A stretch of 6,530 nt of DNA from Burkholderiales bacterium (GCA_025354075.1 JANXNO010000575.1:1-6530), one strand, 5' to 3'; numbered from the stretch's first letter, positions 1 to 6,227 are shown. Numbers and translations: made by a program. Notes: generated by a model not told the origin, from the sequence alone.

Positions 1-1096
1 TGCCCTGCGGCCCACCGAATCCGCGAAACGCGGTGTTCGACACCTTGTGCGTTTTGCACGGGAAGTTACGGATGCGCACATGCTCCAAAAAGTACGCGTT
101 GTCGACGTGGCAAATTGCGCGCGCATTCACCGGGCCTGACAAATCGGCGGAGTAACCGCAGTCAGACGCGAGCATAAAATCCGCGCCGATGACGAGACCA
201 GTGTTGTCAAAACCAACATCGTATTCAAACTGGAACGGATGCCGCTTGCCGGTGATGATCATGTCGTCATCACGATCAAGCCGCATCTTGACGCTACGAC
301 CGAGCCTCGCTGCGGCCATCGCACACAGTGACGCAAACAACGCGGGCTGCGATTCCTTGCCGCCGAATCCGCCGCCCATGCGTCTGCATTCCACACGCAC
401 TTTGGCGTCAGGCAATGCCATTGCCCGTGCGACGATGTGCTGCACTTCGGTCGGATGCTGCGTGGAGCAATGGACCACAATCTCGCCATCTTCCAGCGGT
501 GTTGCGAGCGAGACCATGGCTTCGAGATAGAAGTGATCCTGTCCACCATGTTCAGTCTTGCCCGAGATTCGGTGCGGTGATCGGGCGAGCGCCGCGTCCG
601 CATCGCCGCGCCCGGTGATGACCGGAGGAATCACGTAACTTTTCGCTGCGAGCGCGTCGTCGATAGTGAGAATGGGTATCTTTATGTCAAGGTCGTATCT
701 GGCGAGCTTCGCCGCTTTGCGTGCAAGCAGATGCGTTTCGGCCACGACCATGAACACCGGTTGGCCGTGGTGTTCGATGAGGTCGTTGGCAAGAATCGGA
801 TCGTCGAGGACGATGCCGCCGTAATTGTTGACGCCCGGCACGTCCTTCGCAGTGAACACGGCGATAACGCCGGGGGCTTTTTCCACATCACTCAGATCAA
901 AGGATTTCAGCGTCGCATTCGCGGCAGGCGCGTAGCCAATCGCAGCAGACAACGTGCCGCGCGGTGCAGCGATGTCATCGGTATAGACCGCCTCGCCGGT
1001 CACATGCAAATGCGCGGACTCGTGGCGTGATGGCGTAGCTGCGGCGTGTTGCGGCACATCGATTTTTAGTTGCATGGATTCGAGTGGCGCGTTCAT
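1..1096 (-). CDS. xdhB: Xanthine dehydrogenase molybdopterin-binding (large) subunit, 3' part cut by window edge
   Basis: This is the catalytic subunit of xanthine dehydrogenase, which hydroxylates hypoxanthine to xanthine and xanthine to urate in the cytoplasm, passing electrons to the iron-sulfur and FAD centres of XdhA. The frame is open from an ATG at 1096-1094 to base 1, giving about 365 residues; the family is usually about 770-800, so roughly half is missing off the left edge. Visible signatures are STQHP (Gln213), MGGGFGGKE (Glu248), a conserved Arg326 in the segment RAICHVDN, and AFRGFGGPQG (Arg358, Phe360). Their spacing equals that of bovine Gln767, Glu802, Arg880, Arg912 and Phe914, from memory of the family. 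Glu248 and Arg326 together indicate purine specificity; aldehyde oxidases replace them. The start overlaps the xdhA stop by one base (TGATG), implying translational coupling. An xdhC cofactor-insertion gene would be expected further left. Confidence 0.96.
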   Translation of the reverse strand, partial: MNAPLESMQLKIDVPQHAAATPSRHESAHLHVTGEAVYTDDIAAPRGTLSAAIGYAPAANATLKSFDLSDVEKAPGVIAVFTAKDVPGVNNYGGIVLDDPILANDLIEHHGQPVFMVVAETHLLARKAAKLARYDLDIKIPILTIDDALAAKSYVIPPVITGRGDADAALARSPHRISGKTEHGGQDHFYLEAMVSLATPLEDGEIVVHCSTQHPTEVQHIVARAMALPDAKVRVECRRMGGGFGGKESQPALFASLCAMAAARLGRSVKMRLDRDDDMIITGKRHPFQFEYDVGFDNTGLVIGADFMLASDCGYSADLSGPVNARAICHVDNAYFLEHVRIRNFPCKTHKVSNTAFRGFGGPQG

Positions 1097-2610
1097 CAGA
1101 ACACTCTCGCTTCAACGGCTTCACCGCTGGTTTCCAGCCAAAACCGCAGCAACAAATTCTGCGCAACCTGCATGCGATAGGCGGCAGTAGCCCGCATGTC
1201 CGTCATCGGTTGGTAATCCTGCGCCAGCGCCGCCATGCCCGCGCGCACCGAAGCTTCACTCCACCCCTTTTCGAGTAACGCGTTCTCAGCATGCGTGGCA
1301 CGCTTTGGCGTTCCCGCCATGCCGCCATAGGCAATGCGGCAGTGCGTCACCACGCCTTGATCAAGTCCAATTGCAAACGCAGCGAACACGGCCGAAATAT
1401 CCTGCTCGTTGCGTTTGGAATTTTTGTAACTTGCAATCTGCAAAGAGCCTTGAGCAGGGCGATTGGGGACGATGATTGCCTCGACCCACTCGCCCGCCTC
1501 GCGAGACTGCTTTTTGTAGTCAACGTAGAGGTCTTCCAGCGGAATAGTGCGTTGCGCGTCACCACGTCGCAACACCACCTGCGCGCCGATTGCGATCAGC
1601 GCCGGCATCGAGTCACCAATCGGCGAGCCGTTCGCCACATTCCCGCCGAGCGTTCCGCTTGCGCGAATTGGCCATGAGGCGAAACGCGTCCAGACATGAG
1701 CTAGCTCTGGATACAGGCGGTTCATGGCGCGGAATGCTGGCTCCAGCGGCACGGCAGCGCAAACACGCAAGCCATCCGCCGTTTCAGTAATTTGTTTCAG
1801 CGCCGCGACTTCACCGGTGTAAATAATCGTCGCGTTGGTTTGCAGCGCCTTGTTCACCCATAGCCCGATATCTGTGCCGCCGCCAAGAATCCATGCGTCA
1901 GGATTAGCGAGTACGGCGGCAGAGAAGTCGTCCACCGTTTTCGGTGCGATGAAAGTGCCCTGCGCCGAGGTAATTTGCAGCGCTTCCGGATGCACAAGCC
2001 TGCGCAACGTCGCCGCCAGCTCAGCTTCACCCGGCATAGGTGCGGCGTCCGTTGTTGCAGGCGTAAACATCCACTGCTCCATGCCCGACGATGAAGGTTT
2101 CGGCGCAACTTGATACATCATCTGCGCCGCATCAAGAATCGGTCGATAGCCAGTGCAGCGACACAAATTCCCGGCAAGCGCATCGCAGGTCTGCGCACGA
2201 TTCGGCGAGGCTTCATTCTTGAACAGCGCGAACAGCGACATCACGAAGCCCGGTGTGCAGAAGCCACATTGCGAGCCGTGGCAATCAACCATCGCCTGTT
2301 GCGTTGGATGCAGCGCGCCGCTTACGGCCTTGAGCGATTCCACGGTGAACACCGCTTTGCCATCAAGCGTCGGCAACAAACGAATGCACGCATTGATCGG
2401 TGACAGCGCCACGCGATCACGGCTCGCACCATCTTGCATCAGCTCACCCACAACCACCGTACACGCACCACAATCGCCCTCGGCGCAACCTTCTTTGGTG
2501 CCGGTGAGTTGGCGATGTTCGCGCACGAAGTCGAGCACAGTCAAATGCGGATCCACGTCCGTGAGTTCAACCAACTTGCTGTTCAGTAAAAATCGCAACG
2601 TGTTGACCAT
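1096..2610 (-). CDS. xdhA: Xanthine dehydrogenase small subunit (2Fe-2S and FAD)
   Basis: This is the electron-transfer subunit of the XdhAB xanthine dehydrogenase: electrons from the molybdenum site in XdhB pass through two 2Fe-2S clusters to FAD and then to NAD+. Residues are numbered from the in-frame GTG at 2613, one codon upstream of the chosen ATG at 2610. An N-terminal plant-type ferredoxin domain (about 4-85) has Cys43, Cys48, Cys51 and Cys76. A helical 2Fe-2S domain (about 90-170) has CGFCTPG (Cys116, Cys119) and CRCTGYRP (Cys151, Cys153). A CO-dehydrogenase-type FAD domain follows, with LGGGTDIG (243-250) and GTLGGNVANGSPIGDS (320-335). About 504 residues is normal for the split bacterial XdhA. 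The ribosome binding site is weak and does not decide between GTG and ATG. The gene is first in the operon, divergent from a LysR regulator; its stop shares a base with the xdhB start. Confidence 0.97.
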   Translation of the reverse strand: MVNTLRFLLNSKLVELTDVDPHLTVLDFVREHRQLTGTKEGCAEGDCGACTVVVGELMQDGASRDRVALSPINACIRLLPTLDGKAVFTVESLKAVSGALHPTQQAMVDCHGSQCGFCTPGFVMSLFALFKNEASPNRAQTCDALAGNLCRCTGYRPILDAAQMMYQVAPKPSSSGMEQWMFTPATTDAAPMPGEAELAATLRRLVHPEALQITSAQGTFIAPKTVDDFSAAVLANPDAWILGGGTDIGLWVNKALQTNATIIYTGEVAALKQITETADGLRVCAAVPLEPAFRAMNRLYPELAHVWTRFASWPIRASGTLGGNVANGSPIGDSMPALIAIGAQVVLRRGDAQRTIPLEDLYVDYKKQSREAGEWVEAIIVPNRPAQGSLQIASYKNSKRNEQDISAVFAAFAIGLDQGVVTHCRIAYGGMAGTPKRATHAENALLEKGWSEASVRAGMAALAQDYQPMTDMRATAAYRMQVAQNLLLRFWLETSGEAVEARVF

Positions 2611-2639
2611 CACTCACTCATCAATCAAATCTGCTTGCG

Positions 2640-2645
2640 ACTATA
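2640..2645 (-). promoter_or_regulatory. Candidate -10 box for xdhAB
   Basis: Read on the minus strand this is TATAGT, five of six matches to the sigma-70 -10 consensus, 30 bases upstream of the xdhA ATG. No good -35 hexamer lies 16-19 bases upstream; the best candidates there read TCAGCG or ATCAGC. A good -10 without a -35 is typical of promoters that need a LysR-type activator, which fits the neighbouring gene. This is a motif match only; no transcription start is known. Confidence 0.35.
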
Positions 2646-2667
2646 AGCGAGACGCGCGCCAGCGCTG

Positions 2668-2691
2668 ATAAGCTTATTGTTATTCCTAACA
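2668..2691. promoter_or_regulatory. Candidate LysR-type operator in the xdhA/lysR divergent region
   Basis: Two adjoining palindromes sit in the 108-bp gap between xdhA and the regulator. ATAAGCTTAT (2668-2677) is a perfect 10-bp palindrome. Immediately after it, TGTTA-TTCC-TAACA (2678-2691) is a perfect 5-bp inverted repeat with a 4-bp spacer, extendable to 8-bp arms with one mismatch. Dyads of this sort, containing a T-N11-A arrangement (2677-2689), are characteristic of LysR-family binding sites. They lie just upstream of the candidate xdhA -10 box and 27-50 bp before the regulator's start codon, where one bound protein could activate xdhAB and repress its own gene. ATAAGC also occurs at 2643-2648, 25 bp from its copy at 2668. 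The function is inferred. Confidence 0.4.
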
Positions 2692-2710
2692 TTATCGTTG
2701 GGACAAGCTC

Positions 2711-2716
2711 AAGGGA
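2711..2716 (+). promoter_or_regulatory. Ribosome binding site supporting the lysR start
   Basis: AAGGGA lies directly before the ATG at 2719. The spacing is short, 2 bases from the last purine of the motif, so initiation may be modest. It still favours this ATG over the upstream in-frame TTG at 2677, which would put the operator palindrome inside the coding region. Confidence 0.5.
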
Positions 2717-2718
2717 AC

Positions 2719-3627
2719 ATGGCCGAACCCCTGGATACCCATTTACTTCGCGTGCTGTATCTCGTGCTGCAAGAGCGCAGCGTGTCGCGCGCGGCGGATC
2801 GTCTCGGCATCACGCAACCGGCGGTGAGCAGCGCGCTGAAACGCCTGCGCGAAATCACCGGGGACGAATTGCTGGTGCGCACACGCAGCGGCATGACCGC
2901 GACCGAGCGCGCGGAGAGCCTGATCGCGCCAACGCGTGCGGCGCTTGATGCCATCGACAGCATTCTGGTTATGGCCGAACCGTTCGATCCGGCGAAATCA
3001 AAGCGCGTGTTCGGCGTCGGCGCACCCGATTATTTTGACGCGTTTTTTCTATCGAATTTGATTGATCGTTTCCGTAGCAAAGTGCCAAACGGACGACTCA
3101 ATATTCGGTCGCTATCGCTCGACATCGACTTCGAGCGCTTGCTGGAAGAAGGTGAGCTGGACGTGGTGGTTGGCAACTGGCCGAACCCACCGGACTATCT
3201 GCGCACCACGATGCTGTTTGATGACGAAGTGGTTTGCATGCTCAGCGACCGTCATCCGCTGGCGAAAAAACAGGAAATCAGCGCCGACGATTACATCAAG
3301 GCGCTACATCTCGCGCCGGTACGCTACGCGGGCGGCGTGCGCGGCGCGATTGACGAGCACTTGCACAAGCAGGGCATCAAGCGCGATATTCGCGTGTCGC
3401 TGCCTTACTTTCACGTCGCACCCTATGTGCTGACCACAACCGATTTAATCTTCACCACCGGACGACGATTCGCCGCGCATTACGCGAAATTTTTGCCGAT
3501 AAAGGTGATGCCTGCGCCGCTTGACTTTCCGCCGCTACGGTTTTATCAACTATGGCACGAACGCACCCACACCGCCGCCCCCGCGCGCTGGCTGCGCGAG
3601 CAAGTGGCGGCAGTCGCGACGGGCTAG
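2719..3627 (+). CDS. LysR-family transcriptional regulator, NodD/NahR-like, probable xdh regulator
   Basis: This is a cytoplasmic DNA-binding regulator of 302 residues, a standard length for the LysR family. The N-terminal winged helix-turn-helix (about residues 5-64) reads RSVSRAADRLGITQPAVSSA (20-39), then ALKRLRE and GDELLVRTRSGM, a classic LysR recognition segment. The C-terminal effector-binding domain (about 90-300) has features of the NodD/NahR/LinR branch, including FHVAPYVL, TTDLIFTTGRRFA and FYQLWHERTH. The same frame is open back to a TTG at 2677, but the ATG at 2719 is preferred: it follows AAGGGA (2711-2716) and starts where the family normally starts. The gene is divergent from xdhA across a short palindrome-rich gap, the usual layout for a LysR regulator and its target, so control of xdhAB is the leading hypothesis. 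The effector is unknown; a purine intermediate is plausible. I saw no clear terminator after the gene. Confidence 0.93.
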   Translation: MAEPLDTHLLRVLYLVLQERSVSRAADRLGITQPAVSSALKRLREITGDELLVRTRSGMTATERAESLIAPTRAALDAIDSILVMAEPFDPAKSKRVFGVGAPDYFDAFFLSNLIDRFRSKVPNGRLNIRSLSLDIDFERLLEEGELDVVVGNWPNPPDYLRTTMLFDDEVVCMLSDRHPLAKKQEISADDYIKALHLAPVRYAGGVRGAIDEHLHKQGIKRDIRVSLPYFHVAPYVLTTTDLIFTTGRRFAAHYAKFLPIKVMPAPLDFPPLRFYQLWHERTHTAAPARWLREQVAAVATG

Positions 3628-3862
3628 CCGCGCCCTTGTTTGCCCTGAGCGCGCACTTTTCAGTCACCCGCTTTTCGTTGTATCCGGAGTTAGCTGTGGG
3701 CAGGCAGCCAGTTATGGAGTAAGTCGATATTTGCCTTTTTATACTTGTAAGTCCACGTACGAAGCGGCTTTAGCGACAAAGCTGTTTATCGAAAACGCGA
3801 TATGTTGCTGCCAATTTTCGCTTTCGGCACGGCGATTGCTGATTGTAATCATGCACACTAGC
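3628..3862. other. Intergenic upstream region of the transporter genes, no gene recognised
   Basis: This is the first 235 bases of the 297-bp gap between the regulator and the solute-binding protein. It is visibly more AT-rich than the flanking genes, especially 3720-3850. It contains TATACT at 3740-3745, a five-of-six -10 match, but no convincing -35 at 16-18 bp, so a promoter is possible rather than shown. A small dyad, TATCG-N6-CGATA, lies at 3787-3802. One open frame crosses the region but begins inside the regulator gene in another frame and resembles nothing known. No riboswitch class was recognised by eye, and no U-tract terminator was found after the regulator. Confidence 0.5.
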
Positions 3863-3898
3863 GGTGCGTCGCTGCCAGTCTTATCACGGTGACGCACC
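3863..3898 (+). promoter_or_regulatory. Leader hairpin or inverted repeat upstream of the solute-binding protein gene
   Basis: GGTGCGTC (3863-3870) and GACGCACC (3891-3898) are perfect inverted 8-mers. In RNA the stem extends inward with two G-U wobbles and two Watson-Crick pairs to 12 base pairs (3863-3874 with 3887-3898), closing a 12-base loop. It ends 14 bases before the ribosome binding site and 26 before the ATG. There is no following U-tract, so it is not an intrinsic terminator. It could be an operator in DNA or a 5' leader structure affecting mRNA stability or translation. The structure is seen; the function is inferred. Confidence 0.5.
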
Positions 3899-3912
3899 AC
3901 CCCTTGATCGAT

Positions 3913-3916
3913 AGGA
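3913..3916 (+). promoter_or_regulatory. Ribosome binding site deciding the solute-binding protein start
   Basis: AGGA lies 8 bases before the ATG at 3925, ideal spacing. It selects this ATG over the in-frame GTG at 3889, which would add 12 residues before a normal signal peptide and start inside the leader hairpin. Confidence 0.7.
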
Positions 3917-3924
3917 TTCTTCCC

Positions 3925-4734
3925 ATGAAACGCTCCACCCCTACCCTGAATTTGGTGCGCCTGCTGCTCGCCGCAACCGGCGCACTGGCGCTCACTTTTA
4001 GCGCCGCCGGTCAGGCACAAACCGCGCTCGACGACATCATGAAAAACAAGGAAATCAAGATCGGCATTCCGACTGATTTCCCGCCATACGGCTTCGTCGG
4101 AGCTGACCTTGCGCCGAAGGGCCTGGACGTGGACATGGCCAATTACATCGCAGGCAAACTGGGCGTGAAGATTGAGCTGGTCGTCGTCACCAGTGCCAAC
4201 CGCATCCCTTATCTGCAAACGAAAAAGGCTGACCTCGTGATCTCCACGCTCGGCAAAAATCCTGAGCGCGAGAAAGTTATCGACTTTACGGCAGCGTATT
4301 CGCCCTTTTTTCAAGCCGTATTCGGCCCGAAAAATATTGTGGTCAAAGGCCCCGCCGATCTCGTCGGCAAATCGGTCGGCGTCACGCGCGGCGCGATTGA
4401 AGACATGGAATTGACGAAGATTGCGCCGAGCGGGGTCGATATCAAACGCTTCGAGGACAACAACGTCACCGTCAGCGCCTTCGTATCCGGCCAAACCACC
4501 CTGCTCGCCACCGGCGCATCGGTCGCCGGAAACATGATGGCGCGCAACCCGAACCTGTCCGCTGAATACAAATTCGTGCTCAAGGATTCGCCGAATTTCA
4601 TCGGTGTTGCCAAGGGCGAAGACAAGCTGCGCCTGAAGGTCAACGAGATCATCGCGGTAGCAAAGGCAGCGGGTGATCTCGACAAGATGGCGCAGAAGTG
4701 GCTCGGTCGTCCTGCGGGGGATTTGCCGAATTAA
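3925..4734 (+). CDS. ABC transporter periplasmic solute-binding protein, family 3 (polar amino acid class)
   Basis: This is a 269-residue periplasmic receptor that captures a small solute and delivers it to the permease pair encoded just downstream. The N-terminus is a signal peptide: KR at 2-3, a hydrophobic core at about 10-28, and probable cleavage after GQA (Ala31). The mature protein has the two-lobed family-3 pattern: IKIGIPTDFPPYGFVG (44-59), GLDVDMANYIA (66-76), LVISTLGKNPEREKVIDF (104-121, with the conserved Arg115), then a second lobe with GKSVGVTRGAIED (148-160). The Arg that binds a ligand carboxylate is kept, but the position that normally holds the ligand's amino group (Asp in HisJ-type proteins) falls at about Gly197 in SGQTTLLATGASVAG. 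The ligand is therefore uncertain and may not be a standard amino acid. It is separated from the permeases by a repeat element. The family is confident; the substrate is unknown. Confidence 0.93.
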   Translation: MKRSTPTLNLVRLLLAATGALALTFSAAGQAQTALDDIMKNKEIKIGIPTDFPPYGFVGADLAPKGLDVDMANYIAGKLGVKIELVVVTSANRIPYLQTKKADLVISTLGKNPEREKVIDFTAAYSPFFQAVFGPKNIVVKGPADLVGKSVGVTRGAIEDMELTKIAPSGVDIKRFEDNNVTVSAFVSGQTTLLATGASVAGNMMARNPNLSAEYKFVLKDSPNFIGVAKGEDKLRLKVNEIIAVAKAAGDLDKMAQKWLGRPAGDLPN

Positions 4735-4770
4735 CGGGTGCCATAGACCCCCGTCCCCGTCGCGCCCGCC

Positions 4771-4872
4771 GCCGTCATCCTCGCGCAGCGGGGATCCAGA
4801 AACGTTGCGCAACGAACAGTGGGGCGCGTAGCCAAACTTCTGGATTCCCGGCCTTCGGCCGAAAATGACGGC
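4771..4872. repeat. Palindromic intergenic repeat element (REP/MITE-like)
   Basis: This is a roughly 102-bp element with nested symmetry between the binding-protein and permease genes. The outer ends are perfect inverted repeats: GCCGTCAT (4771-4778) and ATGACGGC (4865-4872). Inner arms GGGGATCCAGAA (4790-4801) and TTCTGGATTCCC (4838-4849) match at 11 of 12 positions. Each half also has its own hairpin: CCTCGC-GCA-GCGGGG (4779-4793, one T-G pair) and CGGCC-TTC-GGCCG (4849-4861). A perfect 12-bp palindrome lies near the centre (4803-4814). No transposase and no clear target-site duplication are visible. Units of the form GTCAT...GGGAATCCAG...CTGGATTCCC...ATGAC are, from memory, common dispersed repeats in proteobacterial genomes; copy number here cannot be checked. 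Confidence 0.75.
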
Positions 4873-4896
4873 AGATGAAGATGTGGTAGCTCAAGC

Positions 4897-5574
4897 ATGA
4901 AAATCGAACTCGACTTCCTGTCTGTCCTCGCGCAATGGCCTTTGCTTGCCAAGGGCGTGGCATGGACGCTGGCGCTGACTGCGTTCTCCGCTGTCCTCGG
5001 CGGGCTCGTCGGCGTGGCCTGCGCGTGGGCTCGTGCCTATGGCGCAAAGCCGCTCGCGTACGCCGTCGCGTCGTATGTGGAATTGATCCGCAACACGCCG
5101 TTCATCGTGCAATTGTTTTTCATCTTTTTCGGCCTGCCTGCTGCGGGCGTCAAGCTCACGCCGGAGATCGCGAGCATCATCGCGATGGTCATGAATTTGG
5201 GCGCTTACGCGACTGAAATCGTACGCGCGGGGCTAGATGCCACACCACGCGGTCAGATGGACGCGGCGAAAGCGATTGGCCTCAATCGTCTGCAAATGTT
5301 CCGCCTCGTCGTGTTGCCGCCCGCACTCGCCAAAGTTTGGCCGGCGATGGTCTCGCAAATCATCATCGTCATGCTCGGCTCGGCCGTGTGCGGGCAAATT
5401 TCGACCGAAGAATTGAGCTACGCCGCGAACCTGATTCAAAGCCGCAACTTCCGCGCGTTTGAAAGCTTCATCATCGCGGGTGCGATCTATTTGCTGCTCG
5501 CCGTGGGTGTGCGCAAATTGTTGACATGGGTCGGGCCGCGATTCTTCTTCGGCAGCTTTGGAGCGCAACGCTGA
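4897..5574 (+). CDS. ABC transporter permease, HisM/GlnP type (first of pair)
   Basis: This is an inner-membrane channel subunit of 225 residues, normal for the His/Glu/Gln/Arg/opine permease family. Hydrophobic segments appear at about 20-44, 54-80, 88-108, 137-165 and 190-210. The hallmark RNTPFIVQLFFIFFGLP (65-81) is present, and the cytoplasmic EAA loop that docks on the ATPase reads RAGLDATPRGQMDAAKAIGL (110-129), with Asp122 in place of the usual Glu and the conserved Gly128. It pairs with the following gene, whose ATG overlaps this stop by one base (TGATG). The start at 4897 fits the family N-terminus, but the ribosome binding site is weak (GGTAG at 4885-4889), and it lies 24 bases after the repeat element, whose hairpins might affect its translation. 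The substrate is shared with the upstream binding protein and unknown. Confidence 0.93.
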   Translation: MKIELDFLSVLAQWPLLAKGVAWTLALTAFSAVLGGLVGVACAWARAYGAKPLAYAVASYVELIRNTPFIVQLFFIFFGLPAAGVKLTPEIASIIAMVMNLGAYATEIVRAGLDATPRGQMDAAKAIGLNRLQMFRLVVLPPALAKVWPAMVSQIIIVMLGSAVCGQISTEELSYAANLIQSRNFRAFESFIIAGAIYLLLAVGVRKLLTWVGPRFFFGSFGAQR

Positions 5575-6227
5575 TGGTTGAATTCTCCCTCTGGGACATC
5601 TTCCGCAACGTCGGTCTCGCGGCGCGCTGGACCATCGCGTTGTCATTGGTCGCCTTCATCGGCGGTGGCATCGTCGGACTGCTGTTGTTGTACTTGCGCC
5701 TCGGCGGTGGCCGCATTACACAAACGCTGGTTGGCGGCTATGTGCAGGTGTTTCAAGGCACGCCATTGCTGATTCAACTCTTCCTCACGTTCTTCGGCAT
5801 TTCGCTGTTCGGCGTGGGCGTGTCGCCGTGGCTCGCAGCCTCGGTTTGCCTCACGCTGTATTCCAGCGCCTACCTCGCAGAAATCTGGCGTGGGTGCGTT
5901 GACTCCGTGCCAAAAGGCCAATGGGAAGCCGCGAAAAGTCTCGCCTTGTCGTTTGCGCAACAACTGCGCTTCATCGTATTGCCACAAGCCGCAAAAATCG
6001 CCGTCGCACCGACCGTCGGCTTCATGGTGCAAATCATCAAAGGCACCGCGCTCGCCTCGATCATCGGCTTCGTGGAGATCACCAAAACCGGCGGCATGAT
6101 CGCCAACGCCACCTTCCAGCCGTTCCTCGTTTACAGCTTCGTCGCGCTGTTTTATTTTGCGTTGTGCTTCCCGCTGTCGCTGCTGAGCAAGCGACTGGAG
6201 TTGAAGCTGTCGATTTCCAGTCGATAG
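5574..6227 (+). CDS. ABC transporter permease, HisM/GlnP type (second of pair)
   Basis: This is the second inner-membrane subunit, 217 residues, forming a heterodimeric channel with the preceding permease. Segments are hydrophobic at about 15-41, 52-83, 86-104, 130-160 and 180-205. The family motif is FQGTPLLIQLFLTFFGI (60-76), and the EAA loop reads GCVDSVPKGQWEAAKSLALS (107-126). The EAA loop keeps Glu118-Ala119-Ala120, but the usually invariant glycine is Ala124. The ATG at 5574 is chosen over the longer frame from 5526 because it makes a TGATG overlap with the first permease, has GGAG at 5560-5563 ten bases upstream, and matches the usual N-terminus. No ATPase gene follows; the next gene is an oxidoreductase 30 bp downstream. 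Confidence 0.93.
   Translation: MVEFSLWDIFRNVGLAARWTIALSLVAFIGGGIVGLLLLYLRLGGGRITQTLVGGYVQVFQGTPLLIQLFLTFFGISLFGVGVSPWLAASVCLTLYSSAYLAEIWRGCVDSVPKGQWEAAKSLALSFAQQLRFIVLPQAAKIAVAPTVGFMVQIIKGTALASIIGFVEITKTGGMIANATFQPFLVYSFVALFYFALCFPLSLLSKRLELKLSISSR

Noticed and set aside
2153..2668. Plus-strand open frame (171 codons) opposite the start of xdhA
   Set aside because: It lies opposite the cysteine-rich cluster domains of XdhA, runs into the divergent promoter, and has no recognisable motif.
3628..3665. Possible rho-independent terminator after the LysR gene
   Set aside because: GCGC-containing arms and a short T run (TTTT at 3657-3660) are present, but no stable contiguous stem directly precedes the T run.
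3521..3892. Plus-strand open frame (123 codons) covering most of the gap before the binding protein
   Set aside because: It begins inside the regulator gene in another frame, has no ribosome binding site or family resemblance, and the composition of the part in the gap looks non-coding.
3628..3924. Riboswitch in the long leader of the transporter
   Set aside because: I could not match any known aptamer consensus by eye; only simple hairpins are visible. A covariance-model search would be needed to decide.
4734..4754. Possible terminator after the binding-protein gene (ACGGG ... CCCGT)
   Set aside because: The stem is 5 bp with an 11-base loop and is followed by C-rich sequence, not a T run.
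3739..4812. Long minus-strand open frame (357 codons) opposite the solute-binding protein gene
   Set aside because: It mirrors the codon pattern of the strongly supported plus-strand gene, crosses the intergenic gaps on both sides, and its product is rich in Arg, Asp and Gly with no recognisable domain, as expected for an antisense shadow in GC-rich DNA.
4771..4872. CRISPR repeat or insertion-sequence remnant
   Set aside because: There is no regular repeat-spacer array and no transposase coding remnant; the element is a single nested palindrome, so it is called a REP/MITE-like repeat.
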